This document shows, one piece after another, positions 35,514 through 43,556 of a DNA stretch of 64,000 nt. The notes beneath the pieces were generated by a model that was given only the letters and a program-made list of their open reading frames with translations, did no database searches and was not told the origin of the DNA. How positions within the stretch are numbered: the first letter of the stretch is position 1; every line of letters starts with the position of its first letter. The translations under genes and the position numbers were made by a program. This DNA is from Candidatus Woesearchaeota archaeon (GTDB taxonomy: Archaea; Nanobdellota; Nanobdellia; Woesearchaeales; ARS49): NCBI GenBank assembly GCA_019323015.1, contig JAHWHY010000008.1:1-64000 (forward strand), given 5' to 3'.

Positions 35514-36476
35514 CTAATCTTCAAAATCCTTTAATAACTCTTCTAAATCCCCTTCATCATCAGGGTATTTTCCGTATCTTAATCTTTCTGCTTGCTTTTC
35601 TGGCAGGCCAGCAAGTTTCATTTTTTGTATTGTTTTTTCAAAATCATATGGCAGCCTTCGCCATATTATCTTGTCATCTTCAACTATCACATAGCTTGCT
35701 CTGTTGTCCCTGTCTCTTGGCTGTCCTACTGAACCGCAAAAAACTAAACATATCTTGTCTGGTTCTTTTTCAAATGTAAATGTTTCTGGTTCTTTGGGTG
35801 TTTTGTCAAGCAGAGGCCTGTGTGCCAGCATTATTTCCGGGACATAATCAAGGTTTTCTTCTGCATAGTCTCCTATGCATCCTGCAACATGCAGATGGCC
35901 TGTAAAACAAGTTTGCACTCCTTTTTTGCGCATTACGTCAAATATTGAATTTATTTTTGCTTCATCATAAATCTGCAGGGACATCTGCCTTAGCCCGCCC
36001 TCTGTGTATTCAACTCTGCTGCGCCCCACATAATCATCTTTTGATATTATGTAATCATTTATTTTTGCTATATCTATTATTTTAGGGCTTACTATTTTTG
36101 GAAGATCTGGTGCAGGATTACCGTGAACAAAAAGGCGTGTTCCTTCCTGAAGCTCTGCTGGAAGGCTTATTAAGAATTTTTTTTGGCTTTTCCAGAGCTT
36201 TTTGTTTGCATGTTCAATTCCTTGCTTTGGCCCGTTATGCATAAGGAGTGATTTTCCTTCAAAGACTCTCTGCAGTGCTAATTCGTGGTTTCCTTTTGTT
36301 ATTCTGCCTTGGCAGTGTTTTCTGACATCTTGTGTGCAAGCATACGGGTCAGGCCCATAGCCTATTATATCCCCTATACAATAAACTTCTGTTATGCCTT
36401 TTTCTTGTATATCAGCTAGAACTACTTGTGTTGCTTCCCTGTTTGCGTGCGTGTCGGATATGACGGCATATACCAT
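35514..36476 (-). CDS. Calcineurin-like metallophosphoesterase
   Basis: The metal-binding motifs are in order: D-x-H (SDTHAN), GD-x-x-GYGPDPYAC, GNHE, HG (FVHGNP) and GHLH (FTGHLHVAG). The protein, 320 residues, belongs to the YfcE/MJ0936-like group acting on phosphodiesters or phosphomonoesters. A C-terminal helical tail (FEKTIQKMKLAGLPEKQAERL) is an extension. No signal peptide is present, so it is cytoplasmic. Confidence 0.85.
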   Translation of the reverse strand: MVYAVISDTHANREATQVVLADIQEKGITEVYCIGDIIGYGPDPYACTQDVRKHCQGRITKGNHELALQRVFEGKSLLMHNGPKQGIEHANKKLWKSQKKFLISLPAELQEGTRLFVHGNPAPDLPKIVSPKIIDIAKINDYIISKDDYVGRSRVEYTEGGLRQMSLQIYDEAKINSIFDVMRKKGVQTCFTGHLHVAGCIGDYAEENLDYVPEIMLAHRPLLDKTPKEPETFTFEKEPDKICLVFCGSVGQPRDRDNRASYVIVEDDKIIWRRLPYDFEKTIQKMKLAGLPEKQAERLRYGKYPDDEGDLEELLKDFED

Positions 36477-36521
36477 ATGTTTAACCAGCCCACACCTCTT
36501 TAATTAGAAATAAAAAAATAA

Positions 36522-37457
36522 TTATCTTTTTCTTTTCTTTGTTTTCTTGATTTCCTTGTCTAGCTTGAGCTTGTCCAAGAGTTCCTTGTACCGGTTTCTT
36601 ATTGTTACTTCTGTCACTCCTGCAACATCTGCTACTTCTCTCTGTGTTCTTTTTTCTCCGTGTATCAGTGCGGATACATATAGTGATGCTGCTGCTATTC
36701 CTGTTGGCCCTCTTCCGCTTGTTAGTTCTGCTTGCTGTGCTTTCTCTAAGATTTCTACTGCTTTGCTCTGCGATTCTGCTGTTAGCTTTAATGAACTTGC
36801 GAATCTTGCGATGTAGTCTGCTGGATTGCTTGGCAAAATTGTTATTCCTAATTCTCTTGTCACGAACCTGTATGTTCTTCCTATCTCTTTTTTCTCTATT
36901 CCACTTGCTTCTGACAGTTCATCTAGTGTTCTTGGAACCTCGTGTCTTCTGCATGCCGCGTATAATGCTCCTGAGACAACTGATTCCATTGATCGTCCTC
37001 TCACTAATCCTCTCTGTACTGCCTGCGTGTAGATCATTGCAGCCTCTTCTTCTACCATTTTTGGTAATTTCAAATAAGAAGACACTCTTTTTAATTCTGC
37101 TAATGCCAGTTTTAGGTTTCTTTCGATTGCTGTGGAAATCCTGTATTGCCATTTTCTTAATCTGAAGAATTTGTTTCTGTCCTTGCTTCCTAAGTTGAAT
37201 AAGTCTGCTTTCCTGCCGACCTCTGTTCCCAGTCCTTGGTCAAACTGGGTGTATGTCATTGGCGCTCCTGTCCGTCTTCCTGACTGCTGTCCGCCGCTGT
37301 CTGACTCAAACTCCCTCCATTCTTTTCCAAATTCTACCATCTTATCTTCTATGACAAGACCGCAGTCTTTACAGATGATCTCTCCTTTGTCGCGATTTAC
37401 AAATAGGTTTATGCCCCCGCATTCAGGGCAGTTTTTTATGTAATACATTTGGCACAT
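36522..37457 (-). CDS. tfb: Transcription initiation factor IIB
   Basis: An N-terminal zinc ribbon (CPECGG, CKDCG at residues about 10-32) is followed by the B-finger/linker (GAPMTYTQFDQGLGTEVG) and two cyclin-like repeats (about 115-200 and 210-300). The HTH VAGVTEVTIRNRYKEL near the end recognises the BRE. It recruits RNA polymerase to TBP-bound promoters. ATG 37448 (MYYIKN) is an equally good start because AGGGGG lies just ahead of it. Confidence 0.95.
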   Translation of the reverse strand: MCQMYYIKNCPECGGINLFVNRDKGEIICKDCGLVIEDKMVEFGKEWREFESDSGGQQSGRRTGAPMTYTQFDQGLGTEVGRKADLFNLGSKDRNKFFRLRKWQYRISTAIERNLKLALAELKRVSSYLKLPKMVEEEAAMIYTQAVQRGLVRGRSMESVVSGALYAACRRHEVPRTLDELSEASGIEKKEIGRTYRFVTRELGITILPSNPADYIARFASSLKLTAESQSKAVEILEKAQQAELTSGRGPTGIAAASLYVSALIHGEKRTQREVADVAGVTEVTIRNRYKELLDKLKLDKEIKKTKKRKR

Positions 37458-37641
37458 CCCCCTAATCTAACTAATACTGTGAGATATTCAAACCCCCACA
37501 TTCATATCATAAACTATATACCTTACCACAATTAAGTTTATATACAAAAGGGGAAGGTTATATTTAAATGTTTGCCTTTTTCCAGAAGGTTTTTAAGTCT
37601 TTTGTAACCACTTGGTGTTATTTTAGCTATGGAAAAGAAGT

Positions 37642-37983
37642 CTAAGAAGAAATAAGTTTTTTTCTTTCAGTCTCAAGAACAGCAAGTTCAGCCTGAAGTT
37701 TGATTTCTTCTTCCTCTAATTGTTTAGAATGCCTCCCGATTTCAGCCAGTTCTGCCCCTATTTTTTCTGACTGTTCTGCAGATTCTTTTATCATTGCATG
37801 GTTTTTTCCTTCTTTTATCTGCTCCTGCGCCTGCCCAAGCTTTTGCAGGCCTTTTTTCCTTACCTCTCGCCTGGCATCATCTAAGCGCACTTTTTCACTA
37901 GGTATCTGCTCTAGCCTTTCGTGTATCTTATCTATACTCTTAGCAATCTGAGCAAGCCTTGCCTTTTTTTCTTCAGGAGTCAT
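37642..37983 (-). CDS. Coiled-coil protein (113 aa)
   Basis: The whole protein is one charged heptad-rich helix, with no membrane segment. TATA (plus-strand ATATTTAAG at 38006-38014) lies 26 nt upstream of the start, so its mRNA is leaderless. Function cannot be read. Confidence 0.6.
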   Translation of the reverse strand: MTPEEKKARLAQIAKSIDKIHERLEQIPSEKVRLDDARREVRKKGLQKLGQAQEQIKEGKNHAMIKESAEQSEKIGAELAEIGRHSKQLEEEEIKLQAELAVLETERKKLISS

Positions 37984-38027
37984 GCTTTTTCTGAATCACG
38001 TGTGATATTTAAGTCTTTCTATCAGTA

Positions 38028-38040
38028 ACTTTTAAAAACC
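38028..38040 (+). promoter_or_regulatory. TATA box of the tRNA-Ser locus
   Basis: ACTTTTAAAAACC lies 29 nt upstream of the 5' end of the outer tRNA (38063). The inner tRNA at 38156 has no similar box at the right distance, so one transcript probably covers both. Confidence 0.55.
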
Positions 38041-38100
38041 CAGGAAGTTTCTTCCTTTATATGCCACCGTCGCATAACCTGGTATTGCGCAGGCCTTGAG

Positions 38101-38115
38101 AACTCAAATCAAGCC
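38101..38115 (+). other. Putative 15-nt tRNA intron at position 37/38
   Basis: The 4-bp helix CTTG (38095-38098) with CAAG (38110-38113) is flanked by 3-nt bulges AGA and CCA, adjacent to the anticodon stem. This is the position and form cut by archaeal splicing endonuclease. An inner helix is missing, so it is a relaxed form. Confidence 0.6.
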
Positions 38116-38136
38116 AGCCTGTTTCCTTCGGGGTAC

Positions 38137-38261
38137 AAAAAAATCCGTCATCAATGCCGGCGTGGCACAACCTGGTACTGCGCGGGCCTTGAGAGCCCGT
38201 TTCCTTCGGGATATCCCGGTTCAAATCCGGGCGCCGGCGTAAGTATAACACGGATTTTTTT
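38137..38261 (+). repeat. 12-bp perfect inverted repeat bracketing the inner tRNA
   Basis: AAAAAAATCCGT (38137-38148) and ACGGATTTTTTT (38250-38261) are exact complements 7 nt before and 10 nt after the inner tRNA. The right arm could also serve as its T-rich terminator. Confidence 0.7.
38156..38239 (+). tRNA. tRNA-Ser(UGA)
   Basis: Acceptor GCCGGCG/CGCCGGC is a perfect 7 bp, with discriminator G at 38239. The anticodon stem CGGGC/GCCCG encloses CTTGAGA, so the anticodon is TGA (38190-38192). A long variable arm with a TTCG loop (class II, as expected for Ser) and the T arm CCCGG-TTCAAAT-CCGGG follow. There is no intron and no encoded CCA. The D stem has a C-C mismatch at its inner pair. Confidence 0.92.
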
Positions 38262-38264
38262 ATC

Positions 38265-38350
38265 GTCCAAAACAATTGTTTTGGACATATCCCTGTTCAT
38301 CGCAAAAATGCGTTAGCATTTTTGGGAACTTACAAACGCTTTGGCGTTTG
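38265..38350 (+). repeat. Three consecutive perfect hairpins
   Basis: A 22-bp perfect palindrome lies at 38265-38286. CAAAAATGC-GTTA-GCATTTTTG is at 38303-38324 and CAAACGC-TTTG-GCGTTTG at 38333-38350. The first lies in the second gap and the other two in the third gap of the interrupted tRNA. Confidence 0.8.
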
Positions 38351-38393
38351 AAAGTAATCCGGGCGGTGGCGTATTTTAAAAATATGAAGAAAT

Positions 38394-39215
38394 CTATTCA
38401 AAATAATAATCTCTAGTCTCAACTACAACAGGCTCTCCGTTTGTGTAATCAATTACTTCTGCAGTCATTGTGCAACCTTTTTTATCGCATAGCTTCTGTC
38501 TTGTTGCAGCTCCAAGATATACATTTCCGTTTTGCTCTCCAAGATTGATGTCATACTTTTTGCCTGTTTCTGTCTCAAATCTCAGCGAATCACCAGGTTT
38601 CTTCGCAGAAATTATGTTTGAAAAATCCTGGTTTGATTTAATCAAAACACCGTATTCTGCAGTGACAATTACTTCTCCTTCTGTAAGGCCCGCTAGTTCA
38701 GCTGGTGAGCCAGGCATCACCTGCACTACTTCAATTCCGCAGGGCTCTTGAGGGCAGGTTTTTGACATTATCATCAGCACAGCCAATGCAACAAGCAGGA
38801 TTAATACTCTCTTGCTAAAGCCGTTTAAGAGTATCAAATAAACAAATGCTACTATAATATCTCTTTTGTTTTTCTTGAATCTTTTCTTTCTAAAATATTT
38901 GTAAACATTGACTATTGAGCAAACAAATAAGTGTACTGAAAAAAAGTCTATAAATAATGCAACTACTGTGAAAATCGTGAAAAATGCTATTCTTGACCAA
39001 GATCCTACAAAAAGAGAAATATCTAACCCGTATGCAATATTAATCGCCAAAACAACCAGATTAATTGAATAAAGAATCAAATCTGCTATGAGTCTTTGCT
39101 TGGTAAACTTATGGAATTCTCTTGATGTGATCTTAAAGAATAGTCCATACAGTATTGCCAGCAATAAGTATGTCACAACAACACTTATTCCCCAGCTAGC
39201 ATAAATTGTGTCCAT
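38394..39215 (-). CDS. Membrane protein with C-terminal PDZ domain
   Basis: The 273-residue protein has four or five transmembrane helices in the first 145 residues. An extracytoplasmic-type PDZ domain follows at about 155-240 (VVQVMPGSPAELAGLTEGEVIVTAEYG). No HExxH, rhomboid or serine protease residues are visible, so it is not itself a protease of a known kind. It could scaffold membrane proteolysis. A Cys pair near the end may form a disulfide. Confidence 0.75.
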   Translation of the reverse strand: MDTIYASWGISVVVTYLLLAILYGLFFKITSREFHKFTKQRLIADLILYSINLVVLAINIAYGLDISLFVGSWSRIAFFTIFTVVALFIDFFSVHLFVCSIVNVYKYFRKKRFKKNKRDIIVAFVYLILLNGFSKRVLILLVALAVLMIMSKTCPQEPCGIEVVQVMPGSPAELAGLTEGEVIVTAEYGVLIKSNQDFSNIISAKKPGDSLRFETETGKKYDINLGEQNGNVYLGAATRQKLCDKKGCTMTAEVIDYTNGEPVVVETRDYYFE

Positions 39216-39319
39216 GAGAACAAATAAATCATGATGTTTTTTAAAGATTGCCTAAAACGATTAATTAAGACAACATTTTTATACTAGTTTATTGTTAATA
39301 TTGAAAAAAAGAGGATATT

Positions 39320-41020
39320 ATGGACCCGTTAATAGCAGATATAGGAATAATCTTGATAGTAGCGACTGTTCTTGCGATTATTTCCAGGTTTTTCAGGCAG
39401 CCTATTGTTCTTGGTTACATGCTTGCAGGCATCATTATTGGTCCTGTTGGTCTTGGCTGGGTAATGAATCAGGATATAATAACAACTTTATCAGAGATAG
39501 GCATAGCTTTCTTGTTATTTATTGTTGGTTTAGAACTGGATATCAGGAAACTTAAGCATTTGGGTGCTGTTTCTTTGATTGTTGGCTTGGGCCAGATTGT
39601 CTTGACATTTATTGCAGGTTATTTACTGGGTATCTTATTGGGCCTTCCTTCTATTTATGCTTTTTATGTAAGCATTGCTTTGACTTTAAGCAGTACTGTT
39701 ATCATTGTTAAGCTTTTCTCAGACAAGAATGAGATAAATGCTTTGCACGCAAGGATTTCTTTGGGTGTGTTATTGGTCCAGGACTTTGTTGCTGTTATTA
39801 TTCTTGCTATGATGGCTAATTCCGGCAGTTTAGATGTTTCTCATGTCTTGAGCAACTTGATTGTTGCAGTTGGTTTTTTTGCAGTTTCCATCTTGATTGG
39901 AACTTTTTTCCTGCGATATTTATTCAAGCCTATTGCTAAATCTTCAGAATTGTTGTTTCTTTCAGCAGTTTCTTGGTGTTTTGCTTATGCTATTATTTCG
40001 CAAAAGCTGGGTTTCTCTATTGCAATTGGAGCTTTCTTGGCTGGAATCAGTTTAGCACCTCTGCCATACCATATTGAAATAGCTTCAAGAATTAAATCAT
40101 TGAGAGATTTTTTTGCAACTATTTTCTTTGTGACATTAGGCATGCAGATTGTTTTGACTGGCCTGCAGAATATTATCTGGCCAATTATACTGCTATCTTT
40201 GTTTGTTTTGATCTGCAATCCTTTGATTGTTTTAGTATTGATGTGTGCTATGGGCTTTAAGGCAAGGCCTGCTTTCTTGACAGGAATCTCTTTAGCCCAG
40301 ATAAGTGAATTCTCCTTGATAATGATGGCTACAGGATATTCTTTAGGCATAATTCCGCAGGCTTTAGTGTCTGTCATAGCGATTATCGCTGTTATTACTT
40401 TCACTGTTTCATCTTACATGATTACTTATGATGAGAAGTTATATAGATTATTCAAGAAGTTGATAAAGCCTTTTGAGTCTTTGTCAATCAAGGGTTTTGA
40501 TTTAGAATATGCTCCTGAAAAAGAGGCAGATTATAAGATAATCTTGTGCGGTTGTGACAGGATTGGGCATGCGATTCTTGAGTCTGCTGCAAAAATAAAG
40601 AAAAGCCTTCTTGTCATTGATTTTAATCCAGAATTAATTAAAAAATTGATGAAAGAGAAAATTCATTGCATATATGGGGACATCAGTGATATAGAAATAA
40701 TGGATAGGATAAATTTCAAGAAAGCAGAGCTTATTGTATCAACAATCCCTGATTTTGATGATAATACTATGCTTGTTAAAAAAGCAAAAAACGTGAACAA
40801 GAAAGGGGTTGTCATTGTCACTGCAGAAGATGTTGATGATGCTTTAGAGTTATACAAGAGCGGCGCTGATTATGTGATACTTCCGCATATGCTTGGAGGA
40901 GAGCATATATCTTTGTTATTGCAGGAAACTGCGAAAGATATTGGTAAGATTATAAAAAACAAGAAGCTAAATATTGAAAAGCTGAAGAAAAGGTGGGCGC
41001 ATAAGAATGGCCATCATTAA
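39320..41020 (+). CDS. KefB-type cation:proton antiporter with RCK domain
   Basis: The N-terminal 380 residues hold about 12 transmembrane helices of the CPA2 family (GIAFLLFIVGLELDIRKL, LTLSSTVIIVKL, GAFLAGISLAPLPYH). Residues about 410-530 are a TrkA-N/RCK nucleotide-binding domain (IILCGCDRIGHAIL, DISDIEIMDRINF). It exports K or Na in exchange for protons and is gated by the RCK domain. Its 3' end overlaps yhbY by 14 nt. Confidence 0.9.
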   Translation: MDPLIADIGIILIVATVLAIISRFFRQPIVLGYMLAGIIIGPVGLGWVMNQDIITTLSEIGIAFLLFIVGLELDIRKLKHLGAVSLIVGLGQIVLTFIAGYLLGILLGLPSIYAFYVSIALTLSSTVIIVKLFSDKNEINALHARISLGVLLVQDFVAVIILAMMANSGSLDVSHVLSNLIVAVGFFAVSILIGTFFLRYLFKPIAKSSELLFLSAVSWCFAYAIISQKLGFSIAIGAFLAGISLAPLPYHIEIASRIKSLRDFFATIFFVTLGMQIVLTGLQNIIWPIILLSLFVLICNPLIVLVLMCAMGFKARPAFLTGISLAQISEFSLIMMATGYSLGIIPQALVSVIAIIAVITFTVSSYMITYDEKLYRLFKKLIKPFESLSIKGFDLEYAPEKEADYKIILCGCDRIGHAILESAAKIKKSLLVIDFNPELIKKLMKEKIHCIYGDISDIEIMDRINFKKAELIVSTIPDFDDNTMLVKKAKNVNKKGVVIVTAEDVDDALELYKSGADYVILPHMLGGEHISLLLQETAKDIGKIIKNKKLNIEKLKKRWAHKNGHH

Positions 41021-41291
41021 AGAGCAGAGGGCAAAGGCCCAGGTCCTTCAGCCTTCAATGCAGATTGGAAAGTCAGGCATTACAGAGGGGTTGATTAAGG
41101 AACTGAAAAGCCAGCTGAAAACCAAAAAATTGATTAAGGTTAAGTTCATGAAATCCTTTATTGAAGGAAAAGACAAAAAACAGGTTGCAATCAATCTGGC
41201 CAAGAAGACTGATTCAGTGATTGTGCTTCAGGTAGGGCACACTGTTACCTTGGCCAAAAAAAAGAAAATAAATAAAAAGCCAAAGGTATAA
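41007..41291 (+). CDS. yhbY: YhbY-like CRM-domain RNA-binding protein
   Basis: The 94-residue protein is a single CRM domain: AQVLQPSMQIGKSGITEGLIKELKSQLKTKKLIKVKF, followed by a hydrophobic strand VIVLQVGHTVTLAKK. The YhbY family binds pre-50S ribosomal particles. The Lys-rich C-terminus (KKKKINKKPKV) fits RNA binding. It follows the antiporter gene with an overlap. Confidence 0.85.
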   Translation: MAIIKEQRAKAQVLQPSMQIGKSGITEGLIKELKSQLKTKKLIKVKFMKSFIEGKDKKQVAINLAKKTDSVIVLQVGHTVTLAKKKKINKKPKV

Positions 41292-41300
41292 TGAATTAAA

Positions 41301-42839
41301 ATGACTTCAGGAAGCAAGCGTATGATCCTTTATGGATTTTACAACAAGAAATTCAAGGCTGCTTACCCTAATTTTGATTCTCTTTCAGACAAGGAGAAAA
41401 AAAAGATTGTTGACAAGCTTGATGATAAAAAGGCAGAGGGTTTTGCTGATCATGAGATTTTTGAGGCAGAAAGAGACCAGATGGTTGTGCAGGATTACCC
41501 GACGCCTCTTAATAGGTATTTTGTGTGGTATGAGTCTCCGCACGAGTCTATTGAGCCGATTTATTTCTTTTGCTTGAATCAGTTGGCTGAATGGGGTTTT
41601 CCAAAGGTTTACAAGATTACTGATATTTTCACTGCTGCAGAGCACAGCTCTTTTTGGGGCGCTGCAACTTCCCGGCTGGGCCTGGCTGCTGATAAGGTAT
41701 CGCAGTACATGGCTACTATCGGCCAGTTCATTAGAAAAGATTTATTCCAGTTGGTGCGAGATATCCGCTGGATTGATGAGAGGATTAAGTATCATGAGGA
41801 TGCTAGAAAAGGGAATGTTTCTGCAGAAATCACGTTAAAAGGAATTTGGACAGATCTTGTTGATGGTGTTGTTCAGGGTCAGAGGGTTAGCCCTAATATT
41901 TTCCAGCTTGCTACCCAGCTGCAGTACACTACATTGCCTGACTGGTTTTTTCAGATTCATCCTCAAAAAACAGAAGAGATTGATGATAGGGTAAATAATC
42001 TTGAGACCACGCGGGTTGTCAAGGATTTGCTGCGAAGAAAATTAGAGCAGTATCTTGTTTGGAGAGAAGAGAATTTTAAGGAGCTTAAGCAGAGAAGGAT
42101 GTTTGAGATTAAGTATTTAAGGCAGAACTATAATGTTATCAGGATGTATGTGACCTGGCTTAAGCCTTATTTAAAGCATATTGAAAGGTTGGGCGCAGAT
42201 GTCTCAAAGTTAAGTTCAGCTGATTTGGTTGCTGCTTTTGAGGGCTCTTTGGTTGAGATTGAGGTTTTGGGTGTCAGGATTCCTGAGGGCAATTCCAAAT
42301 ATTACACGTGTATGCTTGAAACATTTTTTTACAGGGCTCGGCCTTCCATGCCTTACACTGCAGAGACTCCTGGCTATCACAGGGGCCCCATCCATGTTGG
42401 GCAGGCAAGAATCAGCTGGCGTGCTTATTCCTGGACACTTGATCAGATTCAGAATTTTATCAGCATGAAGGAAAAAGAGGATCTTGATCTTCTGAAGAAT
42501 ATTGATGCTTCTATCAAGCAGACTCTGGATGCTATTGGTGATGACCTGGAAGAGTATCTTACGCAGGCTGGCGAGGAGATGGAGCCTAAGGAAGAAGAGA
42601 CTGCTGAACCTCCTAAGCCTAGTGTGTTTGAGCCTTTTGAGGCTGTTGGCAAGGGCTTCAAGGATTTATTTGGTTCTTTTGTGCCATTGTCCATAAAGAA
42701 AACTGATGTGAAAAAGCCCACAAAAGCAGATTTGGCAAAATGGGCTGCAGAGCAGAAGAAAGCTGGTGGTGAGGCAAAGAAACTGTTGTTCAGCAATTAC
42801 AAGATTTTCAAGAAAGCACATAAGATGTTGACTTGGTAA
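41301..42839 (+). CDS. Large hypothetical helical protein (512 aa)
   Basis: No signal peptide or transmembrane segment is present. It is rich in Trp and Tyr (for example RYFVWYESPHESIEPIYFF) and in helices with Arg/Lys/Glu, and ends in a basic helix. The start is at ATG 41301, 9 nt after the yhbY stop. Its length and unbroken frame make it a real gene, but I cannot name the family. Confidence 0.65.
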   Translation: MTSGSKRMILYGFYNKKFKAAYPNFDSLSDKEKKKIVDKLDDKKAEGFADHEIFEAERDQMVVQDYPTPLNRYFVWYESPHESIEPIYFFCLNQLAEWGFPKVYKITDIFTAAEHSSFWGAATSRLGLAADKVSQYMATIGQFIRKDLFQLVRDIRWIDERIKYHEDARKGNVSAEITLKGIWTDLVDGVVQGQRVSPNIFQLATQLQYTTLPDWFFQIHPQKTEEIDDRVNNLETTRVVKDLLRRKLEQYLVWREENFKELKQRRMFEIKYLRQNYNVIRMYVTWLKPYLKHIERLGADVSKLSSADLVAAFEGSLVEIEVLGVRIPEGNSKYYTCMLETFFYRARPSMPYTAETPGYHRGPIHVGQARISWRAYSWTLDQIQNFISMKEKEDLDLLKNIDASIKQTLDAIGDDLEEYLTQAGEEMEPKEEETAEPPKPSVFEPFEAVGKGFKDLFGSFVPLSIKKTDVKKPTKADLAKWAAEQKKAGGEAKKLLFSNYKIFKKAHKMLTW

Positions 42840-42846
42840 TTTGCTT

Positions 42847-42972
42847 TTGCAATGCTGCCTGGCGGAGTTCTCAGATTTATATGCCTTATTTGATAAATCT
42901 GAAAAACACGCGATTTTAGAATCATAACGTAGCGCAGCATTGCTTACTTGCAATGCTGCCTGGCGGAGTTCT
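42847..42972 (+). repeat. 25-bp direct repeats with alternative hairpins, possible structured RNA
   Basis: Identical 25-bp copies lie at 42847-42871 and 42948-42972. Between them are a perfect hairpin TCAGATTTAT/ATAAATCTGA (42871-42880 with 42893-42902) and CAGCATTGC (42935-42943). The latter can pair with GCAATGCTG in either repeat copy (42849-42857 or 42950-42958). It sits before the promoter of the next gene and may be a small RNA, a mobile hairpin or a switch. Confidence 0.6.
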
Positions 42973-43042
42973 TAATTCTGCATTACCTTTTTAAACTATC
43001 ACTGGTTTAATACTTTCAAGACTTTGATTGGGGGTTATGAAC

Positions 43043-43342
43043 ATGGCAGAATTAAGAAAATTAGGCGTTTTGTCTTTTGCAAAGATGAATGCTTTATTGA
43101 GCGCATTCATGGGCTTTGTACTTGGCATATTTTATGCTGTTCTAGGCACATTTGCTCAGGCAAGCGGTACTGCCCTGTTTCCAGGAATACCTATGTTTAT
43201 CTTGGGTTTTGGATTGGTTATAATCTTGCCTATATTCTACGGTATCCTTGGATTTATAATGGGCGCGATTCTTGCTGCACTCTACAATCTCTTTGCGTCA
43301 TGGTTTGGCGGTATTGAGATGAAGTTTAAAGTGCATCAATAA
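43043..43342 (+). CDS. Small membrane protein, DUF3566-like
   Basis: ATG 43043 is preferred because GGGGGT at 43030-43035 is well spaced; ATG 43037 is also possible. There are two or three transmembrane helices (about 17-45 and 53-85) with a glycine-rich second helix (FYGILGFIMGAILAALYNLFASWFGGIEM). This resembles DUF3566-like transmembrane proteins of unknown role. A TATA-like CTTTTTAAAC lies near 42987-42996. Confidence 0.65.
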   Translation: MAELRKLGVLSFAKMNALLSAFMGFVLGIFYAVLGTFAQASGTALFPGIPMFILGFGLVIILPIFYGILGFIMGAILAALYNLFASWFGGIEMKFKVHQ

Positions 43343-43373
43343 ATTTTTATTTTTTTATTCTTTTTTTAAGAAT

Positions 43374-43460
43374 TCAGATAATGTCTGTTTCTTTGAAAGA
43401 ACGTTTGTCTATTGGTTTCTCTTCAAACTTTTCCTCTTCTTTTAAGGCGTCCTCTTCCAA
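43374..43460 (-). CDS. Possible small acidic gene with TTG start (28 aa)
   Basis: A TTG at 43460 begins a 28-codon charged frame (LEEDALKEEEKFEEKPIDKRS...). TATA (plus-strand TATATAAAT, 43486-43494) lies about 30 nt upstream, as for other leaderless genes here. The composition looks protein-like, but it is short and may be chance. Confidence 0.3.
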   Translation of the reverse strand: MEEDALKEEEKFEEKPIDKRSFKETDII

Positions 43461-43556
43461 TTTAAGGCAATTTCAGGCTTTTAAGTATATAAATCTTATT
43501 ATAGAATTTATATATTCGTTAATTTTATAAACTTATTTCAATTAACACCCCTTTAA

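Larger units (their letters stand above)
38063..38371 (+). tRNA. Interrupted tRNA-Ser(UGA), four exon pieces with a second tRNA inside
   Basis: Pieces 38063-38100, 38116-38135, 38290-38299 and 38356-38371 join to an 84-nt tRNA, 73/84 identical to the inner tRNA and of exactly equal length. The acceptor stem GCCACCG (38063-38069) pairs perfectly with CGGTGGC (38364-38370), and the anticodon stem CAGGC with GCCTG. The first gap (38101-38115) is an intron at 37/38 with helix CTTG/CAAG and bulges AG|A and CC|A. The second gap (38136-38289) contains the other tRNA and the third (38300-38355) splits the T loop. One T-stem pair is mismatched (T38294 with C38360). Whether it matures is unknown; it could be a decaying copy. 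Confidence 0.55.

Noticed and set aside
36602..37165. 187-codon frame antisense to tfb
   Set aside because: Leu/Ser-rich shadow of the tfb coding strand.
37630..37656. Eight-codon Lys-rich frame (MEKKSKKK)
   Set aside because: Too short, no ribosome binding site, and not at the usual distance from the TATA-like box near 37590.
38057..38275. 72-codon frame antisense to the tRNA-Ser locus
   Set aside because: It is created by the repeated tRNA sequence on the opposite strand.
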